64,000 nucleotides of DNA from Thiothrix sp. UBA5583 (GCA_002425225.1 DILV01000039.1:1-64000), one strand, 5' to 3'. Shown: positions 18,423 to 27,261, numbered from the stretch's first letter. The notes: a model not told the origin generated them from the letters alone. A program made the numbers and translations.

Positions 18423-18446
18423 TTGATTGATGCTAGCATACATCAA
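18423..18446. promoter_or_regulatory. 24-base palindrome between divergent regulatory operons, candidate operator
   Basis: The sequence reads TTGAT-TG-ATGCTAGCAT-AC-ATCAA. The outer five and inner ten bases form a dyad with 20 of 24 positions symmetric. It sits in the shared upstream region of the HPt/H-NOX/kinase operon (minus) and the PP2C/STAS operon (plus). The spacing fits a dimeric helix-turn-helix regulator acting on both. The regulator is not identified. Confidence 0.45.
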
Positions 18447-18486
18447 TAAAGCGTGTTATCCCAAACATAAAAAAGACGAACAGCGC

Positions 18487-19689
18487 ATGAATATTCTAGT
18501 GGTTGACGATGCCAGAGACATGCAACTGATCCTGCGCCGTATCCTGGGTTTGATGGGTCATCAGGTTACATTGGCAGACAATGGACAAGTCGCATGGGAG
18601 CTGATCCAGCAACATCATTTTCAGCTTGTCATCAGTGACTGGGTGATGCCGGTGATGGATGGCCCCAGCCTTTGCCGCACCATCCGCACAGCAGAGCTGC
18701 CCCATTACGTCTATATCATTTTGCTCACTGGCATGTCAGGCAAACAAAACCTGATTCACGGCATGGAAGCAGGTGCAGATGACTTTGCCACCAAACCGAT
18801 TGTGCGTGAAGAACTGGAAGTCCGCTTGCGGGCAGCCCAACGGGTACTGAATCTGGAGTACACGCTGGAAGAAAAAAACCGCCGCCTGGAAAACATCAAC
18901 CGTTCGCTTTCAGAAGCTCAGACCCTGATCCGCAACGACCTGCAAAGGGCTGCGGTGCTGCAAACTGGGGTGTTGCCCACCCAGAAAATGTTTGGCAGGC
19001 TGTGTGTTGACTGGTTTTTCATGCCAGCCCAGTTCATTGGCGGCGATACCTTCAACTACTTTCAGATCAGTGACGATCTACTGTTTTTCTACTCGATAGA
19101 TGTTTCCGGGCATGGTATTTCTTCCGCACTGCTTTCCATGTGCCTGCAAACACTATTGAGTTCGAGTGGCGAGTTATACTGTCTGGACGAACTGAATCGC
19201 GACAATGCCCCGCAGTTCCCATCCCGGTTGGCTTCCCGCTTGAATGAACACCTCAACCATGCCCTGGATACCGGCGACCATTACCTGACCTTGATCATGG
19301 GGGTAGTTGATACACGGGAGGAGTGCCTGTATTTCGTGCAAGCGGGGCATCCGCAACCGTTTCTGTATGACCCGCAAACCCGCCAACTGGAACAACTGCG
19401 CTGTACCGGCTTTCCGATTGGCCTGTTGCCAGACATTGAGTACGAAACCATCAGTATGCCCTTCCCGCCCGGTAGCCGTTTCATCCTGTATTCGGACGGG
19501 GTGCTGGAATTGCAGAAACCTTGCGGTGAACCACTCACGGAACAGGATTTGCAGGCAAACCTGCAAGCGCTGATGCACCTGCCTGCACGGCATATGGTGG
19601 TTGATCTATCCAAACGTCTTGGTCTGAACAAGGGAGGAGAAGACAAACCCGATGATATTTCCTTGATGACCATCGACTTTTGTGGCTAG
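18487..19689 (+). CDS. response regulator with PP2C-type (RsbU/SpoIIE) phosphatase output
   Basis: The receiver domain (residues 1-120) has D51 (LVISDWVMPVMDG), a helical linker spans about 120-155, and a PP2C serine phosphatase domain runs to residue 400. Metal-binding acids are visible in GGD (185-187), DVSGHG (205-210), the LYSDGVLE block and DDISLM. Such proteins dephosphorylate a STAS antagonist to release it onto its anti-sigma partner, and both partners are encoded downstream (19765, 21328). I started at ATG 18487 because the receiver begins there; the upstream in-frame TTG/ATG at 18427/18430 falls in the palindrome and has no ribosome site. Phosphate probably comes from the divergent HPt protein. 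Confidence 0.9.
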   Translation: MNILVVDDARDMQLILRRILGLMGHQVTLADNGQVAWELIQQHHFQLVISDWVMPVMDGPSLCRTIRTAELPHYVYIILLTGMSGKQNLIHGMEAGADDFATKPIVREELEVRLRAAQRVLNLEYTLEEKNRRLENINRSLSEAQTLIRNDLQRAAVLQTGVLPTQKMFGRLCVDWFFMPAQFIGGDTFNYFQISDDLLFFYSIDVSGHGISSALLSMCLQTLLSSSGELYCLDELNRDNAPQFPSRLASRLNEHLNHALDTGDHYLTLIMGVVDTREECLYFVQAGHPQPFLYDPQTRQLEQLRCTGFPIGLLPDIEYETISMPFPPGSRFILYSDGVLELQKPCGEPLTEQDLQANLQALMHLPARHMVVDLSKRLGLNKGGEDKPDDISLMTIDFCG

Positions 19690-19764
19690 CCAAACATCTA
19701 TGTCATAGATATAATTTATCTTCAAATAATTAATATAAATTCATCAACAAAGAGGACAACAACA

Positions 19765-20103
19765 ATGAAACTCTCTATCCGCACTGAAGGCGAATTTACC
19801 ATCGCAACCATCGAAGAAGCCCGCATGGATGCCGCCGTCGCCCCCGAACTCAAAAATCACATTGCCCAACTGCTGACAGACGGCAAAACCCGCATCGTGC
19901 TCGACATCAGCGCTGTCACCTTCATGGACAGTAGCAGCCTTGGAGCATTGGTCAGCCTGCTGAAAATGGTCGGCAACCGGGGCGATCTGGTTATCGCCGG
20001 GGCAAAAGGCATTGTCGCTGATCTGTTCAAACTCACCCGCATGGATCGTGTGTTCCGTATGGCGGCTGACGTGGATGCAGCCCTCGGCATGGTTGCCGCC
20101 TAA
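19765..20103 (+). CDS. STAS-domain anti-sigma factor antagonist
   Basis: This is a 112-residue single STAS domain. The phospho-acceptor region is FMDSSSLGALVS, with Ser56 at the position of the SpoIIAA phosphoserine (DSSGLG). In partner switching the unphosphorylated form binds and neutralises the HATPase anti-sigma kinase, and PP2C phosphatases reactivate it. Ribosome site AGAGGACAACAACA-ATG. It is preceded by a 75-base AT-rich spacer containing TATAAT at 19710-19715, a possible internal promoter. Confidence 0.92.
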   Translation: MKLSIRTEGEFTIATIEEARMDAAVAPELKNHIAQLLTDGKTRIVLDISAVTFMDSSSLGALVSLLKMVGNRGDLVIAGAKGIVADLFKLTRMDRVFRMAADVDAALGMVAA

Positions 20104-20137
20104 TCACCCACACTCTGCTGACTAGGGGAGAAAACTG

Positions 20138-21328
20138 ATGAAAGCGATGATTCTCGCCGCCGGTAAAGGGACGCGGGTGCGCCCCATTACTAACGAAATG
20201 CCGAAACCGATGATCCCGATCCTGCGCAAGCCAGTGATGGAATCCATTGTTGAACTATTACGTACTCATGATGTACGCGAGATTGTGGTTAACACCAGCC
20301 ACCTTGCGCCAGTGATCGAAAACTATTTCCGCGATGGCAACCAGTTGGGTGTGCACATTGCCTACTCCTATGAAGGTTACATGACCGAAGACGGGTTGGA
20401 AGGCAAAGCCCTTGGCTCGGCAGGCGGCATGAAGCGCATTCAGGAGTTTTCCGGTTTCTTTGATGAAACCTTCATCGTACTGTGCGGCGATGCGTGGATT
20501 GACCTCGACATCAGCGCTGCGTTGCGCTGGCACAAGGAAAAAGGCGGAATTGCCACCATCATCCTGCAAGAAGTACCTCACGAGGAAGTCCACAAGTACG
20601 GCGTGGTCAAACTCGACGAACAGCAGCGCATTGTGCAGTTTCAGGAAAAACCCAAGCCGGAAGAAGCGGTTTCCAACACCATCAATACCGGTATTTACAT
20701 TTTTGAGCCGGATATTTTCCAGTACATCCCCGCCGAGATCGAATACGACATCGGCGGTCAACTGTTCCCCGCGCTGGTCGCAGCCGGTGAGGCGTTCTAC
20801 GGTTTGCCAATGGATTTCCAGTGGGTCGACATCGGCTCTGTCCCTGATGTGTGGGCAGCAACCCGTATGGCACTGCAAGGCAAGATCAAGGGTTTTCAGA
20901 TGCCCGGCAAACAGGTAAAACCGGGTATATGGACTGGCATCAATGTGAGTGTCAACTGGGATCGGGTCAAGATTAAACCACCGGTTTACATTGGCAGCAG
21001 CACTAAAATCGAAGCGGGTGCGGAAATTACCGGGCCTTGCATGATTGGTGCGAACTGCGTGATCGAATCCGGGGCAGAAATCAGTGAATGCCTGATTAGC
21101 GATTACACCCGTATTGGCGGGCTGGCATCGCTGGACAATAAGCTGGTTTTCGGCGGCGACTGCATTTCACCCGATGGTAATGTCCTGAATCTGGGCGAAA
21201 CCCAAATCCGCTGGCTGGTCGATGACATGCGCCGGGTACTGAATCCTGGCGACATCCATGACATGCTGCTGTTCAGCAACATGCTGACTTTCCAGGAAGT
21301 CCAGACACAGGAAAAGGAGGCAGCGTGA
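20138..21328 (+). CDS. NDP-sugar pyrophosphorylase with left-handed beta-helix tail
   Basis: This is a sugar-1-phosphate nucleotidyltransferase of 396 residues. The N-terminal Rossmann-like domain carries the signature GKGTRVRPIT (residues 9-18), MPKPM, the metal-binding Asp in LCGDAW and the EKPKPE block. After about residue 255 come hexapeptide-like repeats (IGSSTKIEAGAEI, IGANCVIESGAEI) of a left-handed beta helix. The layout is that of mannose-1-phosphate guanylyltransferase or glucose-1-phosphate transferases; the sugar cannot be assigned. Its place between STAS and anti-sigma genes, with a one-base overlap to the latter, links precursor supply and control. Confidence 0.88.
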   Translation: MKAMILAAGKGTRVRPITNEMPKPMIPILRKPVMESIVELLRTHDVREIVVNTSHLAPVIENYFRDGNQLGVHIAYSYEGYMTEDGLEGKALGSAGGMKRIQEFSGFFDETFIVLCGDAWIDLDISAALRWHKEKGGIATIILQEVPHEEVHKYGVVKLDEQQRIVQFQEKPKPEEAVSNTINTGIYIFEPDIFQYIPAEIEYDIGGQLFPALVAAGEAFYGLPMDFQWVDIGSVPDVWAATRMALQGKIKGFQMPGKQVKPGIWTGINVSVNWDRVKIKPPVYIGSSTKIEAGAEITGPCMIGANCVIESGAEISECLISDYTRIGGLASLDNKLVFGGDCISPDGNVLNLGETQIRWLVDDMRRVLNPGDIHDMLLFSNMLTFQEVQTQEKEAA

Positions 21329-21759
21329 TGGACATGCAATATCAGGAATACAACATCCGCCTTTCCATCGACAGCCGTTTGGAACAAGTGCGGGTGCTTT
21401 CCGGCGCATTGCGTGGCATCGGTCAGGAACTGTCACTGTCCGCAGAACAATTGGGGCAGCTTGAACTGATGATGGTGGAAGCCGTCAACAATGTGATCGA
21501 ACATGCTTACCAGATGCAGGGCGGCAATGATGTACATGTGCGGGTGGAATACAGTCCGCAGGAAGTGCATTTGGTGATTTCTGACCGTGGTCACACCATG
21601 CCGGATGAATTGCACAGCACAACCCGTGATATGCCAGACCCGGAAGGCTTGCCGGAAGGTGGCTGGGGTATGGGACTGATTCACTTGCTGGCAGATTCCA
21701 TTCGTTACAGTAGTGATGCCAAGGGCAACCACTTGCACGTCAGCAAGCAGTTGGTGTGA
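21328..21759 (+). CDS. RsbW/SpoIIAB-type anti-sigma kinase (HATPase)
   Basis: This is a 143-residue GHKL ATPase of the anti-sigma kinase group. The N box is MMVEAVNNVIEHA (E51, N55, E58, H59), G1 is ISDRGHTMP and G2 is GGWGMGLIH. Such proteins phosphorylate their STAS antagonist and hold a sigma factor or another target when free. No sigma factor gene is in the window, so the target may be elsewhere or may be a biosynthetic protein. A strong AAGGAGG eight bases before ATG 21328 decides the start; the GTG at 21325 is too close. Confidence 0.88.
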   Translation: MDMQYQEYNIRLSIDSRLEQVRVLSGALRGIGQELSLSAEQLGQLELMMVEAVNNVIEHAYQMQGGNDVHVRVEYSPQEVHLVISDRGHTMPDELHSTTRDMPDPEGLPEGGWGMGLIHLLADSIRYSSDAKGNHLHVSKQLV

Positions 21760-21760
21760 C

Positions 21761-23911
21761 ATGAACTGGCTATCCCGTGCCTTGCTGCTGGCGGTATTCC
21801 TGTTGATGCAGGGATGCAGCGTGTTGCCAACAACACAACCGGATACCGCAAACGTATCGGGTTCACTCAATGGCATGTGGGAATTCCTGCCTTCTGGTAG
21901 CGCAGAAATGCCGGTGGACAACGCCCGCTGGCAGCGTATCCGCGTTCCTGGCAACTGGTCGGCGCAGGGTTTCGACCATCACGGCATGGCTTGGTATCGC
22001 CTCAAGTTCAATGCTGACGTTGCGCCTGAAACCGTTTCCAGCCTGCACTTCGGTGGGGTCGATTACTTCGCCGATGTATGGCTGAACGGGCAAAAACTTG
22101 GCGCACACGAAGGCTATTTCCAAACCTTTTCCTTCGACGTGACCCCGCACCTCAAGGCAGGGCAAAACACCCTGCTGGTGCGGGTTAACAGTCCGTTGGA
22201 AAAGCCCGAAGATTTTTCACTGCGCAAACGGCTGATCAAAGGCATTTTTGCGCATCACGATACCCGCCCCGGTGGCGCATGGTCGGCACGTGGGCAGGAA
22301 AAGAATACCGGCGGCATTTGGGGTGAGGTGCGTTTGCAGCAGTCAGCGCAAGTGCAATTGCAGCCACAACAAGTGCAGGTGCAAGCCGTCAAGGGTCTGG
22401 AGCAATGGCGGGTTAAGGTCGATGTGGATGTGCTGGGCAAGTTGCCAGCAGGTACGCAGTTGCAGTGGTCAGTCGGTGAATGGCAAGGCATAAGCCCAGT
22501 TCGTCCCGCACTGATCATCCCCATCGCCAACCCCAACCTTTGGAATCCCAACGGTTATGGCGCCCCCAACCTTTACACCCTCACTGTCAGCGCGGTACAC
22601 AATGGTAAAGTGCTGGACAGTTTCCAACGACGCATCGCCTTCCGCAAGGTCGAGCGCTCCCCGCAAGGTATCTGGAAGATCAATCACCAGCGCATTCTGC
22701 TCAAAGGCACGAATTACATCGCTAACCAGTGGCTTAGTGAGATGAAGACGGAAGATTTCCGCCACGACATCCAGTTGATGCAGGATGCCCACATCAACAC
22801 CGTGCGCGTCCACGCCCACATTACCGCGCCGGAGTTCTACCGCCTGTGCGATGAAACCGGCTTGATGGTTTGGCAGGATTTCCCGCTGCAATGGGGCTAT
22901 CAGGATACCGCCGAATTCCATCAGCAAGCCGTTTCTCAAGTCGGTGACATGATCCGCCAGTTCGGGCATCACCCTTCCATTATCCACTGGACATTGCACA
23001 ATGAACCGCCATGGAATGCGGCCTGGATGAAGTGGAAATACAAGGATTACGACCCGCAGCAAAACAAGCAGTTGGATGACAAGCTCTACCAAACAGCCAA
23101 GGCATTGGATAACTCGCGCCCAATTACCGCAATTTCCGCCACCGAAGAACACCCGTGGTTAGGCTGGTATTCCAATCACTGGCTGGATTACGCCAAGCCA
23201 ACCAAGCTACACACCATTGCCGAATTCGGGGCACAAGCCTTGCCGGATCGCTTCACGCTGGCAAAAATCCTTGGTGAAGAGCCGGAATTGCCCACCAGCA
23301 AAGCCGATTGGAAACAGTGGGAATACCACAATTTCCAGCGCAAGGAGACCCTGGAAATTGCCAAAGTGCCGCAAGGCAAAACACTGGAACAGTTCATTAC
23401 CAATACCCAACAGTATCAGGCGCAACTGACACAACTGGCAGCCGAATCCTACCGACGGCAGGCGTATCAACCCGTCGGCTCGTTATTTCAGTTCATGCTG
23501 GTGGAAAACTGGCCTTCCATGAACTGGGCAGTAGTCGATTTTTGGCGCAAGCCAAAACCAGGCTACTACGCCATGCAACGTGCCTACCAGCCGATTCTGC
23601 CCAGCCTTGCATGGAACAAGGTGGATTACGTGGCTGGCGAACCCGTCACGGTTGGTGTGTGGGCGTTGAATGACAGCCTTGCGCACCTGCGGAATGCCAA
23701 GTATCGGCTCACGCTTTGGCAAGGCAAGCAACAGCGCGATACCCAAAGTTGGTCATTTGCGCTTGCACCCGATAGCCATCGGCATTTGCGTGATTACACA
23801 GCGCCGGTGCAACAGCCGGGCAAGTATCGCCTTACAGCCGAGATCACCGATGCACAAGGCAAATTGATCAGCCGTAACGAATACCGCTTTACTATCCAAT
23901 CACAACAATAA
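21761..23911 (+). CDS. glycoside hydrolase family 2 lipoprotein
   Basis: This 716-residue lipoprotein has signal and lipobox LMQGC (Cys19). The GH2 sugar-binding jelly roll (about 35-190), an Ig-like domain and a TIM barrel from about 315 follow. The acid/base Glu415 lies in HNEPPW and the nucleophile Glu488 in IAEFGAQ, as in beta-galactosidases, beta-mannosidases and glucuronidases. A further beta domain closes the C-terminus. It begins one base after the anti-sigma stop and ends 12 bases before the synthase gene, so it is probably a periplasmic or outer-membrane enzyme that trims the polymer made next door. Residue + is Ser, which favours the outer membrane. Confidence 0.88.
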   Translation: MNWLSRALLLAVFLLMQGCSVLPTTQPDTANVSGSLNGMWEFLPSGSAEMPVDNARWQRIRVPGNWSAQGFDHHGMAWYRLKFNADVAPETVSSLHFGGVDYFADVWLNGQKLGAHEGYFQTFSFDVTPHLKAGQNTLLVRVNSPLEKPEDFSLRKRLIKGIFAHHDTRPGGAWSARGQEKNTGGIWGEVRLQQSAQVQLQPQQVQVQAVKGLEQWRVKVDVDVLGKLPAGTQLQWSVGEWQGISPVRPALIIPIANPNLWNPNGYGAPNLYTLTVSAVHNGKVLDSFQRRIAFRKVERSPQGIWKINHQRILLKGTNYIANQWLSEMKTEDFRHDIQLMQDAHINTVRVHAHITAPEFYRLCDETGLMVWQDFPLQWGYQDTAEFHQQAVSQVGDMIRQFGHHPSIIHWTLHNEPPWNAAWMKWKYKDYDPQQNKQLDDKLYQTAKALDNSRPITAISATEEHPWLGWYSNHWLDYAKPTKLHTIAEFGAQALPDRFTLAKILGEEPELPTSKADWKQWEYHNFQRKETLEIAKVPQGKTLEQFITNTQQYQAQLTQLAAESYRRQAYQPVGSLFQFMLVENWPSMNWAVVDFWRKPKPGYYAMQRAYQPILPSLAWNKVDYVAGEPVTVGVWALNDSLAHLRNAKYRLTLWQGKQQRDTQSWSFALAPDSHRHLRDYTAPVQQPGKYRLTAEITDAQGKLISRNEYRFTIQSQQ

Positions 23912-23922
23912 GACGCACTGTT

Positions 23923-25797
23923 ATGGGATTCTATTTCGACAAGTTTGAAGACCGTCAGCCGGAACCACCATTGCCCTATTCAGCAGTGACGGAAAGCATC
24001 TGGCAATTCCTCGCGGTCATCGCCATGACCTTGGGAGCGTGGTATCTGTGGTGGCGCTGGACAGAATCGCTTAACCCGGATGCCTTGTGGTACGCCATTC
24101 CGCTGCTGGTGGCAGAAACCGCCTCTTACTTCGGGCTGGGTTTGTTTGTGTTCAACCTGTGGAAGGTCAAAGACTACGAACAATTGCCGCCGCCTGCCAA
24201 ATTCAACGAGGTGGTGCGCCCGGAACATGCCGAAGACCGCCCAATCAAGGTGGATGTGTTTTTCCCCACCTACAACGAGGAAGTGGAACTGGTACGCCTG
24301 AGCATCATTGACGCGAAAAAAGTCACCTACCCGTATCCAATTGAGCTGAAAATTTTCGTGCTGGATGACGGCAAACGCCCTGCAATGCGACAGGTTGCTG
24401 ATGAAGAAGGCGTGGGTTACATCACCCGCACCAACAATATCGGTTTCAAGGCAGGCAACCTGCGCAATGCGATGGAGCAAACCCACGGTGATTTCATTGT
24501 GATTTGTGACGCGGATACCCGCCCATTTCCGACTATTCTCGAACACACGCTCGGCTATTTTCGTGACCCGGATGTGGCGTGGGTACAAACCCCGCAATGG
24601 TTCTTTGATTTACCCGAAGGCAAACGCCTGCCAGACGTTTGGGGCAAGTATTTGAAAGCACCCGGTCGTTGGCTCGGCAAAGGTGTAGAAGCAATCTTCG
24701 GCGAAATACGTGTCGGCGAAGACCCGTTTGTGAATGAGCCGAAAATGTTCTATGACGTGATTCAGCGCCGCCGCAACTGGGCGAATGCGTCGTTCTGTTG
24801 CGGGGCAGGCTCAATCCACCGCCGTGAAGCCGTGATGGAAGCCGCCCTCAAATGCTACGCTGACACCATTGAAAAGCAGGTTGGCAAACAATCCCAGCAA
24901 TTGCAGAAATTGATGGGCGGGCAAGCACTCGACAGCGGTCTGGTGCAGGAAATGCGTCATCAGGTGGCGGGGGAAGAGGAATTTACCCCGTACCGTTTCC
25001 ACGTTTCCGAAGACATTTACACCTCCATTGTGTTGCATTCGGATGAAGACCGTCACTGGAAATCGGTGCTACACCCGGCGGTGGAATCCAAAATGCTTTC
25101 CCCGCAAGACTTGTTGAGCTGGACTGTGCAACGTTTCAAATACGCAGGCGGCACGCTCGATATAGTGGCGAATGACAGCCCCATGACCCGCAAGGGTATG
25201 AGCCTGGCGCAACGCCTGATGTACGGGGCAACAGCATGGTCATACCTCGGCGGCATCTGGAATCTGATCTTTTTGGCAGCGCCACTGGTTTACCTGTTTA
25301 GCGGCATTGCCCCGGTGAGTGCGTATACCGGCGACTTTTTCCTGCACATTTTACCGTTCCTGATTGCAATGGAGCTGGCATTCATGGTGGGAACGTGGGG
25401 AATTGCAGGCTACCGCTCCAAAGCCAGTTACCTGTCATTCTTCCCGGTCAACTTGCGTGCCATCTGGACGGTGTTGAAGGGCGAGCAGATCAAATTCCCG
25501 GTGACACCCAAAGACCGGCAGGAAGGCAATTTTTTCCATCTGGTACTGCCACAGTTTGCGGTGATTGTGCTGACGTTGCTGGGGCTGGTGTATGCCACGG
25601 TGCAGTATTTCGTGCTTGGCAACAACGACTACTCACTGGGCGGGATTCTGGTCAATGTATTCTGGGGGTTGAACAATATTATCGCGTTGAGTGGGATTGT
25701 GCTGGCAGCGTTCTGGCAGCCGGAGGAAGAAACCCCTCACCCCCTAGCCCCCTCTCCCTCAAGGGGCGAGGGGGAACAAGAGATATTTGCGTCTTGA
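23923..25797 (+). CDS. BcsA-like processive polysaccharide synthase (GT2) without PilZ
   Basis: This is a membrane GT2 synthase of 624 residues. Two membrane helices (about 25-43 and 55-77) precede the catalytic domain with DDG (D148-D149), DAD (D196, D198), TPQWF, a finger-like FCCGAGS, SED near 363 and a VQRFKYAGG block matching Q(Q/R)xRW. At least four further membrane helices follow. The order matches cellulose synthase BcsA, but there is no PilZ domain, so c-di-GMP activation is not expected. The last 20 or so residues (PHPLAPSPSRGEGEQE) come from a dispersed repeat. The polymer is unknown; beta-linked glucan, mannan or similar are possible. Confidence 0.9.
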   Translation: MGFYFDKFEDRQPEPPLPYSAVTESIWQFLAVIAMTLGAWYLWWRWTESLNPDALWYAIPLLVAETASYFGLGLFVFNLWKVKDYEQLPPPAKFNEVVRPEHAEDRPIKVDVFFPTYNEEVELVRLSIIDAKKVTYPYPIELKIFVLDDGKRPAMRQVADEEGVGYITRTNNIGFKAGNLRNAMEQTHGDFIVICDADTRPFPTILEHTLGYFRDPDVAWVQTPQWFFDLPEGKRLPDVWGKYLKAPGRWLGKGVEAIFGEIRVGEDPFVNEPKMFYDVIQRRRNWANASFCCGAGSIHRREAVMEAALKCYADTIEKQVGKQSQQLQKLMGGQALDSGLVQEMRHQVAGEEEFTPYRFHVSEDIYTSIVLHSDEDRHWKSVLHPAVESKMLSPQDLLSWTVQRFKYAGGTLDIVANDSPMTRKGMSLAQRLMYGATAWSYLGGIWNLIFLAAPLVYLFSGIAPVSAYTGDFFLHILPFLIAMELAFMVGTWGIAGYRSKASYLSFFPVNLRAIWTVLKGEQIKFPVTPKDRQEGNFFHLVLPQFAVIVLTLLGLVYATVQYFVLGNNDYSLGGILVNVFWGLNNIIALSGIVLAAFWQPEEETPHPLAPSPSRGEGEQEIFAS

Positions 25798-25863
25798 TCT
25801 TCGCCCCTCTCCCCTTGAGGGACGACCCCGCAGGGGGCTGGGTGTGGGGTTGGGGTGAGGGGT
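25732..25863. repeat. dispersed GC-rich repeat, copy 3 (type A), inverted pair at synthase 3' end
   Basis: This is a 132-base element with perfect inverted ends ACCCCTCACCCC (25732-25743) and GGGGTGAGGGGT (25852-25863). Both inner arms repeat the CTCCC(T/C)CAAGGGG / CCCCTTGAGGG core. It supplies the synthase's last codons and stop (25795-25797) and ends 25 bases before DUF3131 protein 3. Confidence 0.85.
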
Positions 25864-25888
25864 AACATAACAATAATGAGGTTATTGC

Positions 25889-27205
25889 ATGAGTTTCAAA
25901 CAGAATCTGGTTCGCGCCCGCAGCCATATCATTTTTCTGACCGGGCTGGTCACGGCTTTCGGCTTGGTCGGCTGGCTGGAAGGTATCAGTATGGGTAGTG
26001 CCAACACGCCCGAAGCGGTCATTGAAACCAGTTCCGATGTCAAGATTGCCCCAACCCGCCCACTGACAGCGCAAGAAATGGAATGGGCAAAAACGGCTTG
26101 GAAATATTTTCAGAACAACACCGTGACTGAAACCGGGCTGGTCAATTCTGCCGACAAGTACCCCGCCTCCACGTTATGGGATACCTCATCTTACCTGATG
26201 GCGGTGATTGCAGCACAGCGGCTCGGGATCATTGACCAAACCGAATTCGATGCACGCATTTTCAAGGCACTGGATTCGCTGGCAAAACTGCCCTTGTTTG
26301 AAGGCAAGCTGCCCAACAAATCCTACAACACCATTTCACTGCAAATGGTGGATTACAATAACCAACCCAGTGAACAGGGTATTGGCTGGTCAGCCATCGA
26401 CATTGGGCGGGTGCTCGTGCCATTCAACATACTGGCGTGGAATTACCCGCAACACACGCAATCGGTCAAGCAAGTGCTGGCAAGCTGGGATACCAACCCG
26501 ATGCTGCTGGCTGGCACGATGCACGGTGCAGCGGTCGACAGCAAAGGCAAAACAGCCTACCCGCAGGAAGGGCGTTTGGGGTATGAGGAATACGCCGCCA
26601 AATCCTTTAACCTGATGGGGGCAGATGTCTCCAGCGCCTTGCGTTACACCGATTTCCTCAAGTTTGTGGACATTGAAGGTATTCAGGTAGCCACCGACAG
26701 CCGTGACCCGCTGCAATACGGCGCACACAACTACGTGGTCAGTGAACCGTATATCCTTGATGGTATCGAGTTCGGCTGGGATCACTTGTCACAGGAACTG
26801 GCATGGCGCGTCTATAAAGCGCAGGAAAAACGGTTTGCCAGCACTGGCATCCTCACTGCCGTTTCGGAAGACAATATCGACCAGCCGCCACACTTCGTTT
26901 ACAACACGGTATTCACCAGCGGCAAGGCTTGGAACGCGATTACCGAAAAAGGCGAAGATGCCAGCCAGTTCAAAACCTTGAGCAGCAAGGCTGTCATTGG
27001 CTGGCACATGCTGTACGAAACCGACTATACCCAGAAACTGATGGAAAAGGCGGCGAGCCTAGCTGATCCGCAGCGTGGTTGGTATTCCGGTTTGTACGAA
27101 GTGACCGGGCTACCCAACAAGATCCTGACAGCCAATACCAATGGCATCATTCTAGAAGCGCTGGCGTACAAGCAGACCGGACAATTGATGAAACTGGGGC
27201 GGTAG
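25889..27205 (+). CDS. DUF3131 protein 3, paired with the synthase
   Basis: This is the third DUF3131 paralogue, 438 residues, with an uncleaved-looking N-terminal membrane segment (about residues 13-30). Shared blocks are TGLVNSADKYPASTLWD, EGRLGYEEYAAK, HNYVVSEPYILDGIEFG, TAVSEDNIDQ, GWYSGLYE and TANTNGIILEAL. It differs from copies 1 and 2 in lacking the C-terminal CxxC knuckle. It is last in the plus-strand operon after the synthase, suggesting that it acts on or guides the nascent chain in the periplasm. ATAACAATAAT lies 11 bases upstream of the ATG. Confidence 0.85.
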   Translation: MSFKQNLVRARSHIIFLTGLVTAFGLVGWLEGISMGSANTPEAVIETSSDVKIAPTRPLTAQEMEWAKTAWKYFQNNTVTETGLVNSADKYPASTLWDTSSYLMAVIAAQRLGIIDQTEFDARIFKALDSLAKLPLFEGKLPNKSYNTISLQMVDYNNQPSEQGIGWSAIDIGRVLVPFNILAWNYPQHTQSVKQVLASWDTNPMLLAGTMHGAAVDSKGKTAYPQEGRLGYEEYAAKSFNLMGADVSSALRYTDFLKFVDIEGIQVATDSRDPLQYGAHNYVVSEPYILDGIEFGWDHLSQELAWRVYKAQEKRFASTGILTAVSEDNIDQPPHFVYNTVFTSGKAWNAITEKGEDASQFKTLSSKAVIGWHMLYETDYTQKLMEKAASLADPQRGWYSGLYEVTGLPNKILTANTNGIILEALAYKQTGQLMKLGR

Positions 27206-27261
27206 TAGCGTTTATCAACATCCCATAACAGGGATCACTATCAGACAACAGACATTCGGCT

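Noticed and set aside
18427..18486. Upstream start for the receiver-PP2C gene
   Set aside because: It would add 19 or 20 residues (19 from the ATG at 18430, 20 from the TTG at 18427) ahead of the receiver fold, lacks a ribosome site and runs through the palindrome.
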